Translations under genes and position numbers: made by a program
Part shown: positions 45,741 to 54,610 of the stretch, piece after piece
How the letters are laid out: each line of letters begins with the position of its first letter
How positions within the stretch are numbered: the stretch's first letter is position 1
Assembly (NCBI RefSeq): GCF_000833025.1
Contig: NZ_CP010817.1
Span: 2,046,001-2,110,000 of the forward strand
Reading direction: 5' to 3'
DNA from: Myroides profundi
GTDB lineage: Bacteria; Bacteroidota; Bacteroidia; Flavobacteriales; Flavobacteriaceae
Length of the DNA: 64,000 nt
Notes under the pieces: generated by a model
What the model saw: the letters and a program-made list of their open reading frames with translations, nothing else
Told to the model about the DNA's origin: nothing
Database searches by the model: none

Positions 45741-47394
45741 TGACATCTCCTTGTGAGTTTTTAAACTCATATTTATTTGTAGTTGTATTTAAAGATACAG
45801 ATACTTCTTTTGGATCAATTGTTACTCCTGTCTCTCCTAATTTTGGATGACCATCAGCACCGATTTGACTCTCGTTATAATAAGTAAAGGTTCCATTGGT
45901 ATTTGGAACTAATAAAGTTATAGTCTCATTACCCTTAACAATAGTACTGAACTTTGAATTATCAACATTCTCAAACTTCTGAGTTACTTCATTCCACTCT
46001 TGGAAAATAACATCACCTGTTGTTTGATCGTAAACAATCTTTGTAAACCCTCCTTTACTCTCTGTGACATACTTGATATAATCATTGATTGTATTAAAGG
46101 TACGGCCATCTACTTCTACTGGTTGTTTTACAATTGTTTCAAATTGATTTACAACACTTGATGGAATATCTACAAGTGTAGTGGTTCCGTCTTCACTTGT
46201 GTAAGTGTAAGTTCCATCTTGATTGTCCACTAAAGTAGTGATGGTTTCATTCCCCTTAACAATAGTGCTGAACTTTGAATTATCAACATTCTCAAACTTC
46301 TGAGTTACTTCATTCCACTCTTGGAAAATAACATCGCCTGTTGTTTGATCATAAACAATCTTAGTAAACCCTCCTTTACTCTCTGTGATATACTTGATAT
46401 AATCATTGATTGTATTAAAGGTACGACCATCTACTGTAATAGGTCCTTTAGTAACTATCTCTTCAAAATTATTAATTACGCCCCCAACAACATCAATAGC
46501 ATAAATTCCTTTAGATAAATTTAAAGGATCAACATTAGAAGGAATTATATCATTATTAGCAATCAAGTATTCTTCTGAAACATAATATTGCTTATTAGCT
46601 ACAGTAATAATCGCAGTTTTACTCTCATTTGCAGTAATTACTTCTTTAATAGAAACTTCTTTCCTTTCTCCTTCTTTAGTTACATATGTAAGTTTATCAC
46701 CATCATAATAAACATTTCCTCCTACATACGTTCCATCTAAATAATTTGTGATATGTTCTTGAACAGTTTTATTATTAATAATATCACCAAACTTATTAAT
46801 AACTGTTTCTTTTATTTTAATACGAACTCCTTCTCCAATAATATTTCCATTGCGATCTACTGAATTTTCATTATAATAAATATAATCTCCAGTCTTTTCG
46901 TCATGTACTATTGTAGTTAATTTCTCTTTGATTTCTTGTTTGATAATTTTATCTCCATCTTTTACATAGGTATAAAACTTATCTCCTTCATAGATAACAT
47001 TCCCTTCAGTGTTTTTTACAATATTTTTGATGATATTTTTAACCTTATCACCATCCATATTTACAATTTCTTCAAAATTGTTTACTACAATTTGTGGAAT
47101 ATCTTTATCAGCTGTTAAGCGTGACCATTTATCAATATCCCAATAGTAATAACCAGGAGTAATATCACCTTGTTTTTTTGTCGCATAGACTAATAAACTT
47201 TGCACGTTGCCGTTTCTAATTGTAACCTTATCCTTTGTGCTTTCTAATGCAACATTAGGAATTAATAAACCACGGTCTTTTGATTCAATTAATAATTCTG
47301 CAGATTTATTAGGAGTTGCTGTACCAATTCCTACTTGGGCATTAGTAGCAAAAGTTCCTAATAAAAGTGCAACAGGGAGTAATCTCTTTTTCAT
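43642..47394 (-). CDS. N-terminal part of the giant repetitive surface adhesin
   Basis: A 1,250-residue frame starting with a signal peptide (MKKRLLPVALLLGTFATNAQ). The following VGIGTATPNKSAELLIESKD is the usual head of flavobacterial tail-fibre-like surface proteins. Residues 90-560 contain repeated beta segments with FNTINDYIKYITESKGGF-type units, and from 560 on come the 172-residue repeats. The reading frame ends artificially at 43642, ten codons after it enters the 194-bp repeat tract. The gene heads a six-gene surface operon whose later members include a T9SS sorted protein and PorP/SprF. I infer a role in adhesion or a cell-surface filament. Confidence 0.8.
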   Translation of the reverse strand: MKKRLLPVALLLGTFATNAQVGIGTATPNKSAELLIESKDRGLLIPNVALESTKDKVTIRNGNVQSLLVYATKKQGDITPGYYYWDIDKWSRLTADKDIPQIVVNNFEEIVNMDGDKVKNIIKNIVKNTEGNVIYEGDKFYTYVKDGDKIIKQEIKEKLTTIVHDEKTGDYIYYNENSVDRNGNIIGEGVRIKIKETVINKFGDIINNKTVQEHITNYLDGTYVGGNVYYDGDKLTYVTKEGERKEVSIKEVITANESKTAIITVANKQYYVSEEYLIANNDIIPSNVDPLNLSKGIYAIDVVGGVINNFEEIVTKGPITVDGRTFNTINDYIKYITESKGGFTKIVYDQTTGDVIFQEWNEVTQKFENVDNSKFSTIVKGNETITTLVDNQDGTYTYTSEDGTTTLVDIPSSVVNQFETIVKQPVEVDGRTFNTINDYIKYVTESKGGFTKIVYDQTTGDVIFQEWNEVTQKFENVDNSKFSTIVKGNETITLLVPNTNGTFTYYNESQIGADGHPKLGETGVTIDPKEVSVSLNTTTNKYEFKNSQGDVIGEIDTNAKAIAFDNSTNGFTSTNVQEALEELKTKLDGTSDTLVNNNDGTYTHTTVAGDIVIIDANTTKVEVLDGVYTFKNAKGDTITSIDTNAKAIAFDDSKSNLGADNVQDAIDNLLSKVGSGAGVTLVDNNDGTITLKSDDNTVLGTVSKGSLTNNNDGTYTYDNGDGTPVTFDTKAKAIAFDNSTNGFISTNVQEALEELKTKLDGTSDTLVNNNDGTYTHTTVAGDVVIIDANTTKVEVLDGVYTFKNAKGDTITSIDTNAKAIAFDDSKSKLGADNVQDAIDNLLSKVGSGAGVTLVDNNDGTITLKSDDNTVLGTVSKGSLTNNNDGTYTYDNGDGTPVTFDTNAKAIAFDNSTNGFTSTNVQEALEELKTKLDGTSDTLVNNNDGTYTHTTVAGDVVIIDANTTKVEVLDGVYTFKNAKGDTITSIDTNAKAIAFDDSKSKLGADNVQDAIDNLLSKVGSGAGVTLVDNNDGTITLKSDDNTVLGTVSKGSLTNNNDGTYTYDNGDGTPVTFDTNAKAIAFDNSTNGFTSTNVQEALEELKTKLDGTSDTLVNNNDGTYTHTTVAGEVVIIDANTTKVEVLDGVYTFKNGKGDTITSIDTNAKAIAFDDSKSNLGADNVQDAIDNLLSKVGSGAGVTLVDNNDGTITLKSDDNTVLGTVSKGSLTNNNDGTYTYDNGDGTQIMYKMQLIIY

Positions 47395-47817
47395 ATATTT
47401 TAATATTGATTATAGATATTTTATTAAATATCATTTTTAAAAAAACATAGTCAAAACTACTGTTACTCAACGTTAAATACGGTATATAATAATCGCAATA
47501 CGTGACTAACAAAGAGTTGTATCGCATATTTAACACACCAATTTTTTATGTTACTTTTATTAATATTATAAAATTAATAAGTTGAAATCAGATAAAATAG
47601 GGCTTAGAGTATATTAAGATATATAATCAAAACAAAATCGGCAACACAAAATACCTAGGTAAAAAAGGGCATAATAGGTATTATCAAATCGATATAAAAT
47701 AATTATTATTTAATGATATTTCATTTTGAAACAATTTTATTAGAATTTGAAACAAAACTCAAGTACTATTTTATCAAAAAAATAAAGATTAAACTTCAAA
47801 CTATTCTAAATTGTAAT
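47395..47817. other. Intergenic region upstream of the surface operon
   Basis: About 420 bp, very AT-rich. It should hold the operon promoter; TAGTTTTG on the minus strand (47452-47459) is a possible -7 box but lacks a TTG at the right distance. No gene or repeat is seen. Confidence 0.45.
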
Positions 47818-48924
47818 TTATTTCTTCAATAACTCTGAAGGAGGAAAACCATAAACATTTACAAAAGACCTATAAAATGTTACTCTTGAGTTAAAACCTG
47901 ATAGCAAAGCCCATTTCTCTATACTCAATTCCTCATGATTATAATCATGTAAAGTAATAACAGCATATTCAATTCTAATACGATTGATATACTGATTAAA
48001 ATTAGAGGCCTCACTACTTTTAAAGAAAGAAGATAGTCTAGTCTTAGAGATATTAGTAACCTTAGATAACCTATGTAAACTTAAATTAGGATCTAAAAAC
48101 AAACGATTCTCAATCAATTTTTCATTTAACATTAAACTTATATTTTGAAAATCATCTTCTTTATTCTCCTCAGTCACATCTTCCTCGTCCACAGTTTCTA
48201 GAATTCCCTCTTTTTCCTCATCAATATCAACACATTCATATTCTACTTCCATCACACTAATTTTTAAGTCAATAGTAGTAGGCTGTAAACTTAGTAGTTT
48301 ATTGGTATTCATTACTTTTACGTTTAATAGTTTACCTATTAAATATATACAACTAGATATAATAAGAATTAAAGTACTACCTAGATAAATAAACAAAGGA
48401 TTAATATCAAAACCTCTTTCTTTAAAATCTGGTAACATCATAATAGATTCAAAAAAGAAAACTATGAGAAAAACAACTATAATACTCTCATTTCTGATAC
48501 GTACAGAAGTCTGTACAAGAAGATAGTAATATACTAAAACATATACAATTCCAAGAATAACACTAACAATAGCACTGTAATAATTAAATATCTTTATCTG
48601 TTCTATCTCTTCACTTATATAATAGGAATAACCAATAATATAGATAAATGATAATAAGCTGACAATGTATTGTAAATAAAACAAGTACTTTGATCGATCA
48701 AATAGTACATAGAAAAAAATAGGTCCATTAAATAAATTTAATAAAATGGATATACAAAAGAATTCAGCTGTAGAAAGATAATTGTAAAGTAGTCCAACCA
48801 AGAAGTTAATAGACAATAAAATGCTAACTTCTACTAATCTTTTTTCATATTGGACAAAGAGTTTAATTCTCTTTATCAAAACAATATAAACAACAGCTAT
48901 AACAAGGAATACAAAATAAAACAT
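47818..48924 (-). CDS. Membrane-anchored AraC-type regulator
   Basis: A 368-residue protein with about six to seven membrane helices in residues 1-200 and a C-terminal AraC HTH domain (about 270-368: LSLHRLSKVTNISKTRLSSF, IEKWALLSGFNSRVTFYRSF, ending YGFPPSELLKK). An acidic linker (residues 230-262) separates the two. Such 7TM-HTH fusions in Bacteroidota sense a membrane or extracellular signal and act directly on DNA. It lies just upstream of the surface operon on the same strand, with another membrane gene 47 bp upstream, so control of the adhesin operon is a reasonable guess. Confidence 0.75.
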   Translation of the reverse strand: MFYFVFLVIAVVYIVLIKRIKLFVQYEKRLVEVSILLSINFLVGLLYNYLSTAEFFCISILLNLFNGPIFFYVLFDRSKYLFYLQYIVSLLSFIYIIGYSYYISEEIEQIKIFNYYSAIVSVILGIVYVLVYYYLLVQTSVRIRNESIIVVFLIVFFFESIMMLPDFKERGFDINPLFIYLGSTLILIISSCIYLIGKLLNVKVMNTNKLLSLQPTTIDLKISVMEVEYECVDIDEEKEGILETVDEEDVTEENKEDDFQNISLMLNEKLIENRLFLDPNLSLHRLSKVTNISKTRLSSFFKSSEASNFNQYINRIRIEYAVITLHDYNHEELSIEKWALLSGFNSRVTFYRSFVNVYGFPPSELLKK

Positions 48925-48971
48925 ATAATAAATTATTGTAACTAATCTTATTTTTTAATAGATAACCTACA

Positions 48972-49547
48972 TTAAAATACTCTTGTTGAATTATTTTCTT
49001 TTTTATACGAAATAAAATAGATTAAAATGCTAATAATAAATACTGTACAAGCTATAATCTCAATTAAAATTGATGATTTAGTAGCAAATATTTCTAAGCC
49101 TTCAATATGATATTTAAGTATAAAGACTTCAGAAACTAAAAAAATTACTTTAAGAATAAACAAGAAGGAAACAACATTTAATAACTCTCTAAAACCAATA
49201 AAAAGATTAAGAATCTTAGTCTTATTAATCCAAATAAATAAACTAAAGATTACTGTATAAAATATAAAAACAGTAAATTCTAACCATGGTTGGAAGTTTA
49301 AAAAAAAAGTACAACAAACAAGTGCATTTAATAATAAGAGCATTTTAACTTCATGTCCAAACACATTGTTATTTTTCTTAGCATAGACATTTAGTATAAT
49401 GAATAGAGAAATAAAAGGTAAGAAACTAAACTTGCTGTCTTGTCTTATAAGCTTAAATAAACCAATAGATAAAGCAGCTAGTGAATAAACTAAATTTATA
49501 AAAATCAAACTAAATCTAGTCTTAAAAAATACAAGTTCGTTTTTCAT
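48972..49547 (-). CDS. Integral membrane protein of unknown function
   Basis: The protein has 191 residues from ATG 49547 (MKNELVFFKTRF); the frame opens at 49568 but the inner start has the better spacing from an A/G-rich stretch. It has about six hydrophobic segments with short loops and no recognisable motif. It precedes the 7TM-AraC gene by 47 bp on the same strand, so the two are probably co-transcribed and could form a sensor unit. Its topology resembles the membrane half of its neighbour. Confidence 0.6.
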   Translation of the reverse strand: MKNELVFFKTRFSLIFINLVYSLAALSIGLFKLIRQDSKFSFLPFISLFIILNVYAKKNNNVFGHEVKMLLLLNALVCCTFFLNFQPWLEFTVFIFYTVIFSLFIWINKTKILNLFIGFRELLNVVSFLFILKVIFLVSEVFILKYHIEGLEIFATKSSILIEIIACTVFIISILIYFISYKKENNSTRVF

Positions 49548-50144
49548 AAAATCTCTTTTTAATAGCACTACAAAGTATGTGAATTTTACACAAAAAACAT
49601 TAAGAATAATCGCATTTAATGAATTAAATATTTTATATACACATATTTTTCTTCATAAATATCTTAAAAAAAATAGATTAAAAAAAACATTATATATTTA
49701 ATAGAATAAATCCCTAAAATAAAACCACATTGAAATTAGGAAAAAACTGTAAAAGTGTAAATAATGTTAATTTTATTTTTTAACATATCTCCATCTACTT
49801 GTAACTACACAATCAGATGATCCTAATAAATTGAAACATTGTAGAATCTACTAAAAATGACTATATACAACATCTATTAACTAAAAATAATCCATAACTA
49901 AAAAAAGATGATGTATCAAGTATGATAGTTATAAAAATTATAATTCATAATAATGATACATACTTTACTAGAATATAAAATCATACATACTTTTTACTGA
50001 ACTTTAATTATACTAATTCTGTAAAAAAAATAAGCTCAATCTAATTTCACATCTTATAACATAGGATTGCATAGTCTTTAGGTGCTAGTTTAAACATTTC
50101 ATCATTATGATTCAGAAAATAGTTTTTAGTATATATTGAATACA
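49548..50144. other. Intergenic region, no recognisable content
   Basis: About 600 bp of very AT-rich sequence between the membrane gene and the tmRNA terminator. I find no gene, RNA or repeat. Confidence 0.4.
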
Positions 50145-50187
50145 AAAAAGCCTAACTATTTAAAAGTAAATAGTTAGGCTTTTTTTC
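50145..50187 (-). terminator. Terminator of tmRNA
   Basis: The stem AAAGCCTAACTATTTA/TAAATAGTTAGGCTTT has a short loop and is flanked by an A-run on the plus strand. It lies immediately 3' of the tmRNA. Confidence 0.85.
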
Positions 50188-50189
50188 TG

Positions 50190-50585
50190 TGGAGTCGCCG
50201 AGAATCGAACTCGGGTCCAAACAAGCAATCAGGAAGCTTTCTACACGCTTAGTTTTTTATTAGATTTTCGACCGTTGGCTTGGCAAAAAACAGCCACCAA
50301 AAGCTTAGTTTCTAAGATTTCGAAATGCTAGCGAAACAATAGACATCTCTAGGTTTACTTTACGGTTCCCCTTAACAAAGCGCCATAAACCAAGGCTCTT
50401 TAGGAGAATTCAGCTCTTCCACCTGGTGGAAACTAAAGGCAATCTTACTATAATTCAGATTAAGCAGCTAAAGCGTAGTTATTTTCGCCGTTTAAAAAGT
50501 TCGTTAGATGATATTTACGAGCAATCTAACAACGCTCGACGTGCTTACTAACTAATTCCACTCGCTGTCAATACCGATCGACCCC
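50190..50585 (-). ncRNA. ssrA: tmRNA (SsrA)
   Basis: Rescues stalled ribosomes by acting as tRNA-Ala and mRNA. The two ends pair as an acceptor stem (GGGGTCG at the 5' end, CGACTCC plus discriminator A at the 3' end), followed by the T-arm GAGTTCGATTCTC. The tag frame at 50460-50489 on the minus strand reads GENNYALAA-stop, giving the tag (A)GENNYALAA. The 396-nt length is typical. It has a consensus promoter and its own terminator. Confidence 0.95.
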
Positions 50586-50613
50586 AATGATTGCCTTAGT
50601 TAGCAATGAAATG

Positions 50614-50644
50614 CAAAAGTACAATTTATTTTTAAAAAATCAAA
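50614..50644 (-). promoter_or_regulatory. Promoter of tmRNA
   Basis: On the minus strand TTTG (50641-50644) is followed after exactly 19 bp by TACTTTTG (50614-50621), a perfect match to the Bacteroidota consensus. The mature 5' end lies 29 bp downstream, leaving a short leader for RNase P removal. Confidence 0.85.
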
Positions 50645-50744
50645 CAAATACTATTTCTTCCTCTTAGAATATTCACATACTGTATTTTATTCGTGAATAC
50701 TTATTAAAAACTGTATATAATTCTAAAATTATGACTCAAAATAG

Positions 50745-50774
50745 TTGTGTGAGTCCGAAATAATTCTATATTTG
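50745..50774 (+). promoter_or_regulatory. Promoter of the dehydrogenase gene
   Basis: TTG at 50745-50747 is followed after 19 bp by TATATTTG at 50767-50774, matching the consensus. The start codon lies about 32 bp downstream. The spacer contains GTGAGTCCG, also the unit of the array at 59834. Confidence 0.75.
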
Positions 50775-50805
50775 AAAAACCAACCAAAAAACAAACAAAC
50801 AAATT

Positions 50806-52014
50806 ATGAAATTAGGAATTATTAAGGAGCGTAAATCGCCTCCTGATAGGAGAGTTGTGCTTTGTCCTAAGCAGGTAAAAAAAGCTTTAGACAAATATAA
50901 CGAGCTGTCTATTAAGATAGAACATTCAGACATTAGAATTTTTAAAGATGAAAACTATGCTTCTGAAGGATTAGAACTATCAAGTGATATGACAGACTGT
51001 GATCTTCTCCTTGGGGTAAAAGAAATTCCTGTTGATTACCTTATACCAAATAAAACTTATGTCTTTTTTTCGCACACAATAAAAAAACAAGAACATAATC
51101 GCAAGCTCTTACAAGCTTGTTTAGACAAGAACATTACATTAATGGATCACGAGACATTTGTAGACGGAAAAAACACTAGAATTATTGGCTTTGGTAGATA
51201 TGCAGGTATAGTAGGTGCATACAATACGCTAAGAGGCTTTGGGTTAAAATATGAATTATTCGAATTAGCCAAGGCTGAAACCTTACTTCACAAAGAAGAT
51301 TTAATCTATCGATTAAAAAAACAGTACTTCCCTCCTATTAAGATAGTCGTAACTGGAACTGGAAAGGTAGCACATGGTATTATAGAAATACTAGACGGAA
51401 TGAAAATGAAAAAGGTTTCTAAAGAACACTTCTTAACCCAAAAATATGATAGACCTGTATACACACAGATAGGTGTTGAAGACTATTACAAAAGAATAGA
51501 TGGGACTGAAGGAAACAAACAAGATTTTTATGACCATCCTGAACTATACACTAGTGACTTCGAGAGATTTACTCGTGTAGCAGATATCCTGATGACTGGG
51601 CACTTCTTTAAAAAAGGAGCTCCTGTTATCTTGACAAAAGAAATGCTAAATTCTCCTTTTAATCAAATTAAAGTAATTGGTGATATCTCATGCGATGTAG
51701 ATCATGGCCCTATAGCCTCTACATTAAAAGCATCTACTATAGCTGAGCCATTCTATGGATATCATCCAGGAAAAGGTACAGAAGTAGAATTTGACCATCC
51801 TGCTGCAATAACAGTGATGGCTATTGATAATTTGCCTTGTGAATTACCAAAAGATGCTAGTGAAGGATTTGGTGAAGTATTTGTAGAACAAGTATTACCT
51901 GCCTTCTTTAATGGAGATAAAGATAAAATACTAGAAAGAGCTACTATTACTAAAGGTGGTAAACTAACAGATAGATTCAATTACCTACAAGACTTTGTAG
52001 ATGGTAAAGAATAA
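50806..52014 (+). CDS. Saccharopine/alanine dehydrogenase-like NAD(P) oxidoreductase
   Basis: A 402-residue cytoplasmic dehydrogenase of the AlaDH/PNT and lysine-forming saccharopine dehydrogenase group. The N-terminal substrate domain begins GIIKERKSPPDRRVVLCPKQV, with the conserved ERKSPPDRRV basic motif, and VFFSHTIKKQEHN resembles the saccharopine-binding segment. The NAD-binding glycine motif is KIVVTGTGKVAHGI near residue 181. GDISCDVDHGPIASTLKASTI near 290 fits LYS1-like enzymes. Related Bacteroidota genes are annotated only as NAD(P)-dependent oxidoreductases; the true substrate is uncertain. It is monocistronic with a consensus promoter. Confidence 0.78.
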   Translation: MKLGIIKERKSPPDRRVVLCPKQVKKALDKYNELSIKIEHSDIRIFKDENYASEGLELSSDMTDCDLLLGVKEIPVDYLIPNKTYVFFSHTIKKQEHNRKLLQACLDKNITLMDHETFVDGKNTRIIGFGRYAGIVGAYNTLRGFGLKYELFELAKAETLLHKEDLIYRLKKQYFPPIKIVVTGTGKVAHGIIEILDGMKMKKVSKEHFLTQKYDRPVYTQIGVEDYYKRIDGTEGNKQDFYDHPELYTSDFERFTRVADILMTGHFFKKGAPVILTKEMLNSPFNQIKVIGDISCDVDHGPIASTLKASTIAEPFYGYHPGKGTEVEFDHPAAITVMAIDNLPCELPKDASEGFGEVFVEQVLPAFFNGDKDKILERATITKGGKLTDRFNYLQDFVDGKE

Positions 52015-52017
52015 TAT

Positions 52018-52046
52018 AGGAGGATGCCTTAGCATCCTCTTTTTAT
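52018..52046 (+). terminator. Terminator of the dehydrogenase gene
   Basis: The stem GAGGATGC/GCATCCTC has a 4-base loop (CTTA) and is followed by TTTTTATTT. Confidence 0.85.
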
Positions 52047-52347
52047 TTAAATATAATTTGTCTGTAAAATTCCATTTTACATTAATATTTTAAGTGTAAT
52101 GTATTTCCATTATACTCCAAAATATAGTACCATATAAAATAATAAATACTAACAATACTACTAGACCAAATAATAGTATAGATTATCTTACTCCTTAACA
52201 AGGCTCAGCTAAAAGTTGGAAAGCTATAAAAAGTAATATATTAAGATAGTTGAAGATGTTTAATGCTGTTTTTTAAATTTAAAAATTTAACTTGAATTAA
52301 GTTACAGAATCAAGCATTAATATTGATAGAATATTATACGAAAAACA
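52047..52347. other. Intergenic region, no recognisable content
   Basis: 300 bp of AT-rich sequence. I see no gene or repeat; it should contain the promoter of the lipoprotein gene. Confidence 0.4.
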
Positions 52348-52704
52348 ATGAATCCAATGAAATTATATTATTTGATTGTCCCTTTTTTAATGGCATCATG
52401 TTCAAGTTTAAGTACTCCAAATAAAAATAGAAATGAAAGTAAATTTTCAGATTTCATGACATTAGGTGTTAGTAAACAACAGCTAATTGAAAAATATGGA
52501 AATCCTTTAAATACTGGTGTTTCTGAAAATAAAGAAATATTATACTATTCTGAAAAACTAAATGATTATATAATAACTACAGAATTCACATTTGAAAACA
52601 ATAAGCTTAAAGAAAAAAAGGTACTTAAAATAGAAAATAATTATCAAACGGACTTTAAGAAAATTTATGATTATTTAGAGGATATAGAGAAAAAAGTAAA
52701 GTAA
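52348..52704 (+). CDS. Small lipoprotein
   Basis: A 118-residue protein with a lipoprotein signal: FLMASC ends the hydrophobic stretch and the Cys at about residue 18 would be lipidated. The mature part has TLGVSKQQLIEKYGNPLNTG, which resembles the SmpA/BamE-like fold (a helix-turn with the KYG-P pattern), followed by a short beta region and a charged C-terminal helix. I do not assign it to BamE. Start could also be ATG 52357. It ends in a terminator and has no operon partner. Confidence 0.6.
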   Translation: MNPMKLYYLIVPFLMASCSSLSTPNKNRNESKFSDFMTLGVSKQQLIEKYGNPLNTGVSENKEILYYSEKLNDYIITTEFTFENNKLKEKKVLKIENNYQTDFKKIYDYLEDIEKKVK

Positions 52705-52710
52705 TAAAAC

Positions 52711-52752
52711 TTCCCTTCCCACTTATAAAAGCTTTTGGGAAGGGGATTTTAG
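52711..52752 (+). terminator. Terminator of the lipoprotein gene
   Basis: The arms CCCTTCCCA (52713-52721) and TGGGAAGGG (52736-52744) enclose a 14-base loop, followed by GATTTT. Confidence 0.7.
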
Positions 52753-52825
52753 TTGCTTTGGTACTACCCTATTTTTGGTACCAACTTTTGATATCTCATT
52801 TATGACTAAGAGCAATACAATCACT

Positions 52826-54364
52826 TTACTTAATCATACTTTCAATCTCTCTAATAACAGTTTTAGCATTTTCATTAGTATAATCTAGCTCTAGTGATTT
52901 CTTATAACTTAATAAAGACATTTTATAATCCTTCATGAGAAAGTAAGCTTCTCCTAAGCTATCGTATAAATTAGCGTTATTAGTATCATACTGAATCGCT
53001 AATTCAAATACTTTTATTGCCTTATCAATCTCTTTTCTATTCAGAAAGTTATATCCCAAATTATTTAAATAGAATGACCCTGAGAGATAATGTTCTTTAT
53101 CTGCTTCTAACGTTCTGTACTTCTCTAAAGCTACAGTAAAGTTATTTTTAAACTCTTTTTCTAGCAGGGACACTAGGTTTATCTTAGGATAAGTAATTAA
53201 TGCTGTTTCTATTTTATTATATAATTCTAACCAATCATCTTGCGCAGCATCCGAAGTATTATTCATCACTATTATCATTCCATAACGTGAATCTGGACAA
53301 ACAAGAATACCACTTTGTACCCCTATTGACGTTCCTGTCTTTCCATAATACGCACCTTCCTTCAGACCGTATCCCACATCCCAGAAATACCCTTTATCAT
53401 CGCCGTCTTCTTCTTCTTTAAATAATAATCGAGAGGCTTCCTTTATAAAAGGTTGATTGCTTTCTAACTGAAACTTCATAAACTTAGTTAAGTCAGGTAA
53501 ACTACTTATCATGCCATACGATCCACCTAATAGAGGATTTCTTAGTAAAGGAGCTACTTCCCCATTTTCGTTATAACTTATGGCTAATTGTTTCTTATAC
53601 CTATCATACTCATTTAAAGAAGTCTGCTTCAAGTTAAGCTCATCTAGTAACTCCTGTAATAGCTCTTTATAAGGCTTGTGATATACCTGCTCTAAAATAT
53701 AAGTAACTAATTCTGGACCTACTGAGTTATAGTCGTAGAATGTACCAGGTTTCTTATCTAATTTGACTGTTTTTAATTCTTCTAATAGATCAGACATCGT
53801 ATAACTAAACGGTCTATTTTCATAATATCCCTCTCTCGTCTTCTTATATATTTTATCTAACTCTTTAGGAGCTCTATCTTGAAGTCCCAAAGTATGTGTT
53901 ACTAAATTCTGAATGGTAATAGGAGTTCCTTCAAACTGCAAATTTGGATAATCTCCTTTTAAATAAATTCTAATATCATCATTTAGTGTAATCTTTTGCT
54001 CTAAGACAGCTTTAGCTACTAAAGAGCCTGCAAAAACTTTAGAGATAGAAGCAATTTCATACAGTGTACTGTCACTAGGTCGTTGTTTGGACTCTTTATC
54101 TAATTCTCCATAATACTGCTGATAAACTTCTCCATCTCTATAAATAGCAATCGCTAATGAGTTGACATTACCTTTCTGAAGAGTACTCTCAGCATATTGA
54201 TCTATGATCAGACATAGTTCTTTAAAAGATTTATCTACTCCCTTTTCTTGTGATAGCTGTTGAGTATTACAGTATTCTCCATTTCTATCTTTATATACAT
54301 CATATGCCATTCCTGAAGAAGAAATAAACAAAAACGATATTGGAATAATTAATTTATAGTTCAT
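52826..54364 (-). CDS. Serine hydrolase (class C beta-lactamase family) with TPRs
   Basis: An exported 512-residue protein (signal peptide ending near residue 20). The penicillin-binding-like domain has the S-x-x-K motif S106-I-S-K109, a Y-N-S-V-G segment at about 212-216 in place of the usual Y-S-N-x-G, and YGKTGTSIG near 335. The last 100 residues form two to three TPR units (FLNRKEIDKAIKVFELAIQY, NLYDSLGEAYFLMKDYKMSL). The combination is common in Bacteroidota and these proteins are usually esterases or peptidases rather than antibiotic-resistance enzymes. It is monocistronic. Confidence 0.85.
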   Translation of the reverse strand: MNYKLIIPISFLFISSSGMAYDVYKDRNGEYCNTQQLSQEKGVDKSFKELCLIIDQYAESTLQKGNVNSLAIAIYRDGEVYQQYYGELDKESKQRPSDSTLYEIASISKVFAGSLVAKAVLEQKITLNDDIRIYLKGDYPNLQFEGTPITIQNLVTHTLGLQDRAPKELDKIYKKTREGYYENRPFSYTMSDLLEELKTVKLDKKPGTFYDYNSVGPELVTYILEQVYHKPYKELLQELLDELNLKQTSLNEYDRYKKQLAISYNENGEVAPLLRNPLLGGSYGMISSLPDLTKFMKFQLESNQPFIKEASRLLFKEEEDGDDKGYFWDVGYGLKEGAYYGKTGTSIGVQSGILVCPDSRYGMIIVMNNTSDAAQDDWLELYNKIETALITYPKINLVSLLEKEFKNNFTVALEKYRTLEADKEHYLSGSFYLNNLGYNFLNRKEIDKAIKVFELAIQYDTNNANLYDSLGEAYFLMKDYKMSLLSYKKSLELDYTNENAKTVIREIESMIK

Positions 54365-54610
54365 CGTGATATATATTAACTGCTTTTAATACTACTATAA
54401 TACAAAAATAAATTGTATCAATGCAGAAATAATAAACTATCGTGAAAAAAGTCATAATTACAAATAGTATAATATAATCAATTCTTTTACGGAAAACCGT
54501 AAAACAAACATCTCAAATCGTACTATTTTGGTATTTTATTAATTGGCTTACTATAAAGGTAAAACTATTAATAAATTAAAAACACATATAACACTCAATC
54601 AAATTTAATT

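Noticed and set aside
42236..45850. Long open frames on the plus strand through the adhesin repeats
   Set aside because: They repeat with the 194- or 516-bp period and are the antisense of strongly biased repeat codons; none has a signal, domain or start context.
52826..54364. Serine hydrolase considered as an antibiotic-resistance beta-lactamase
   Set aside because: It has a C-terminal TPR region and a Y-N-S segment in place of the usual Y-x-N; this architecture is typical of general serine hydrolases in Bacteroidota.
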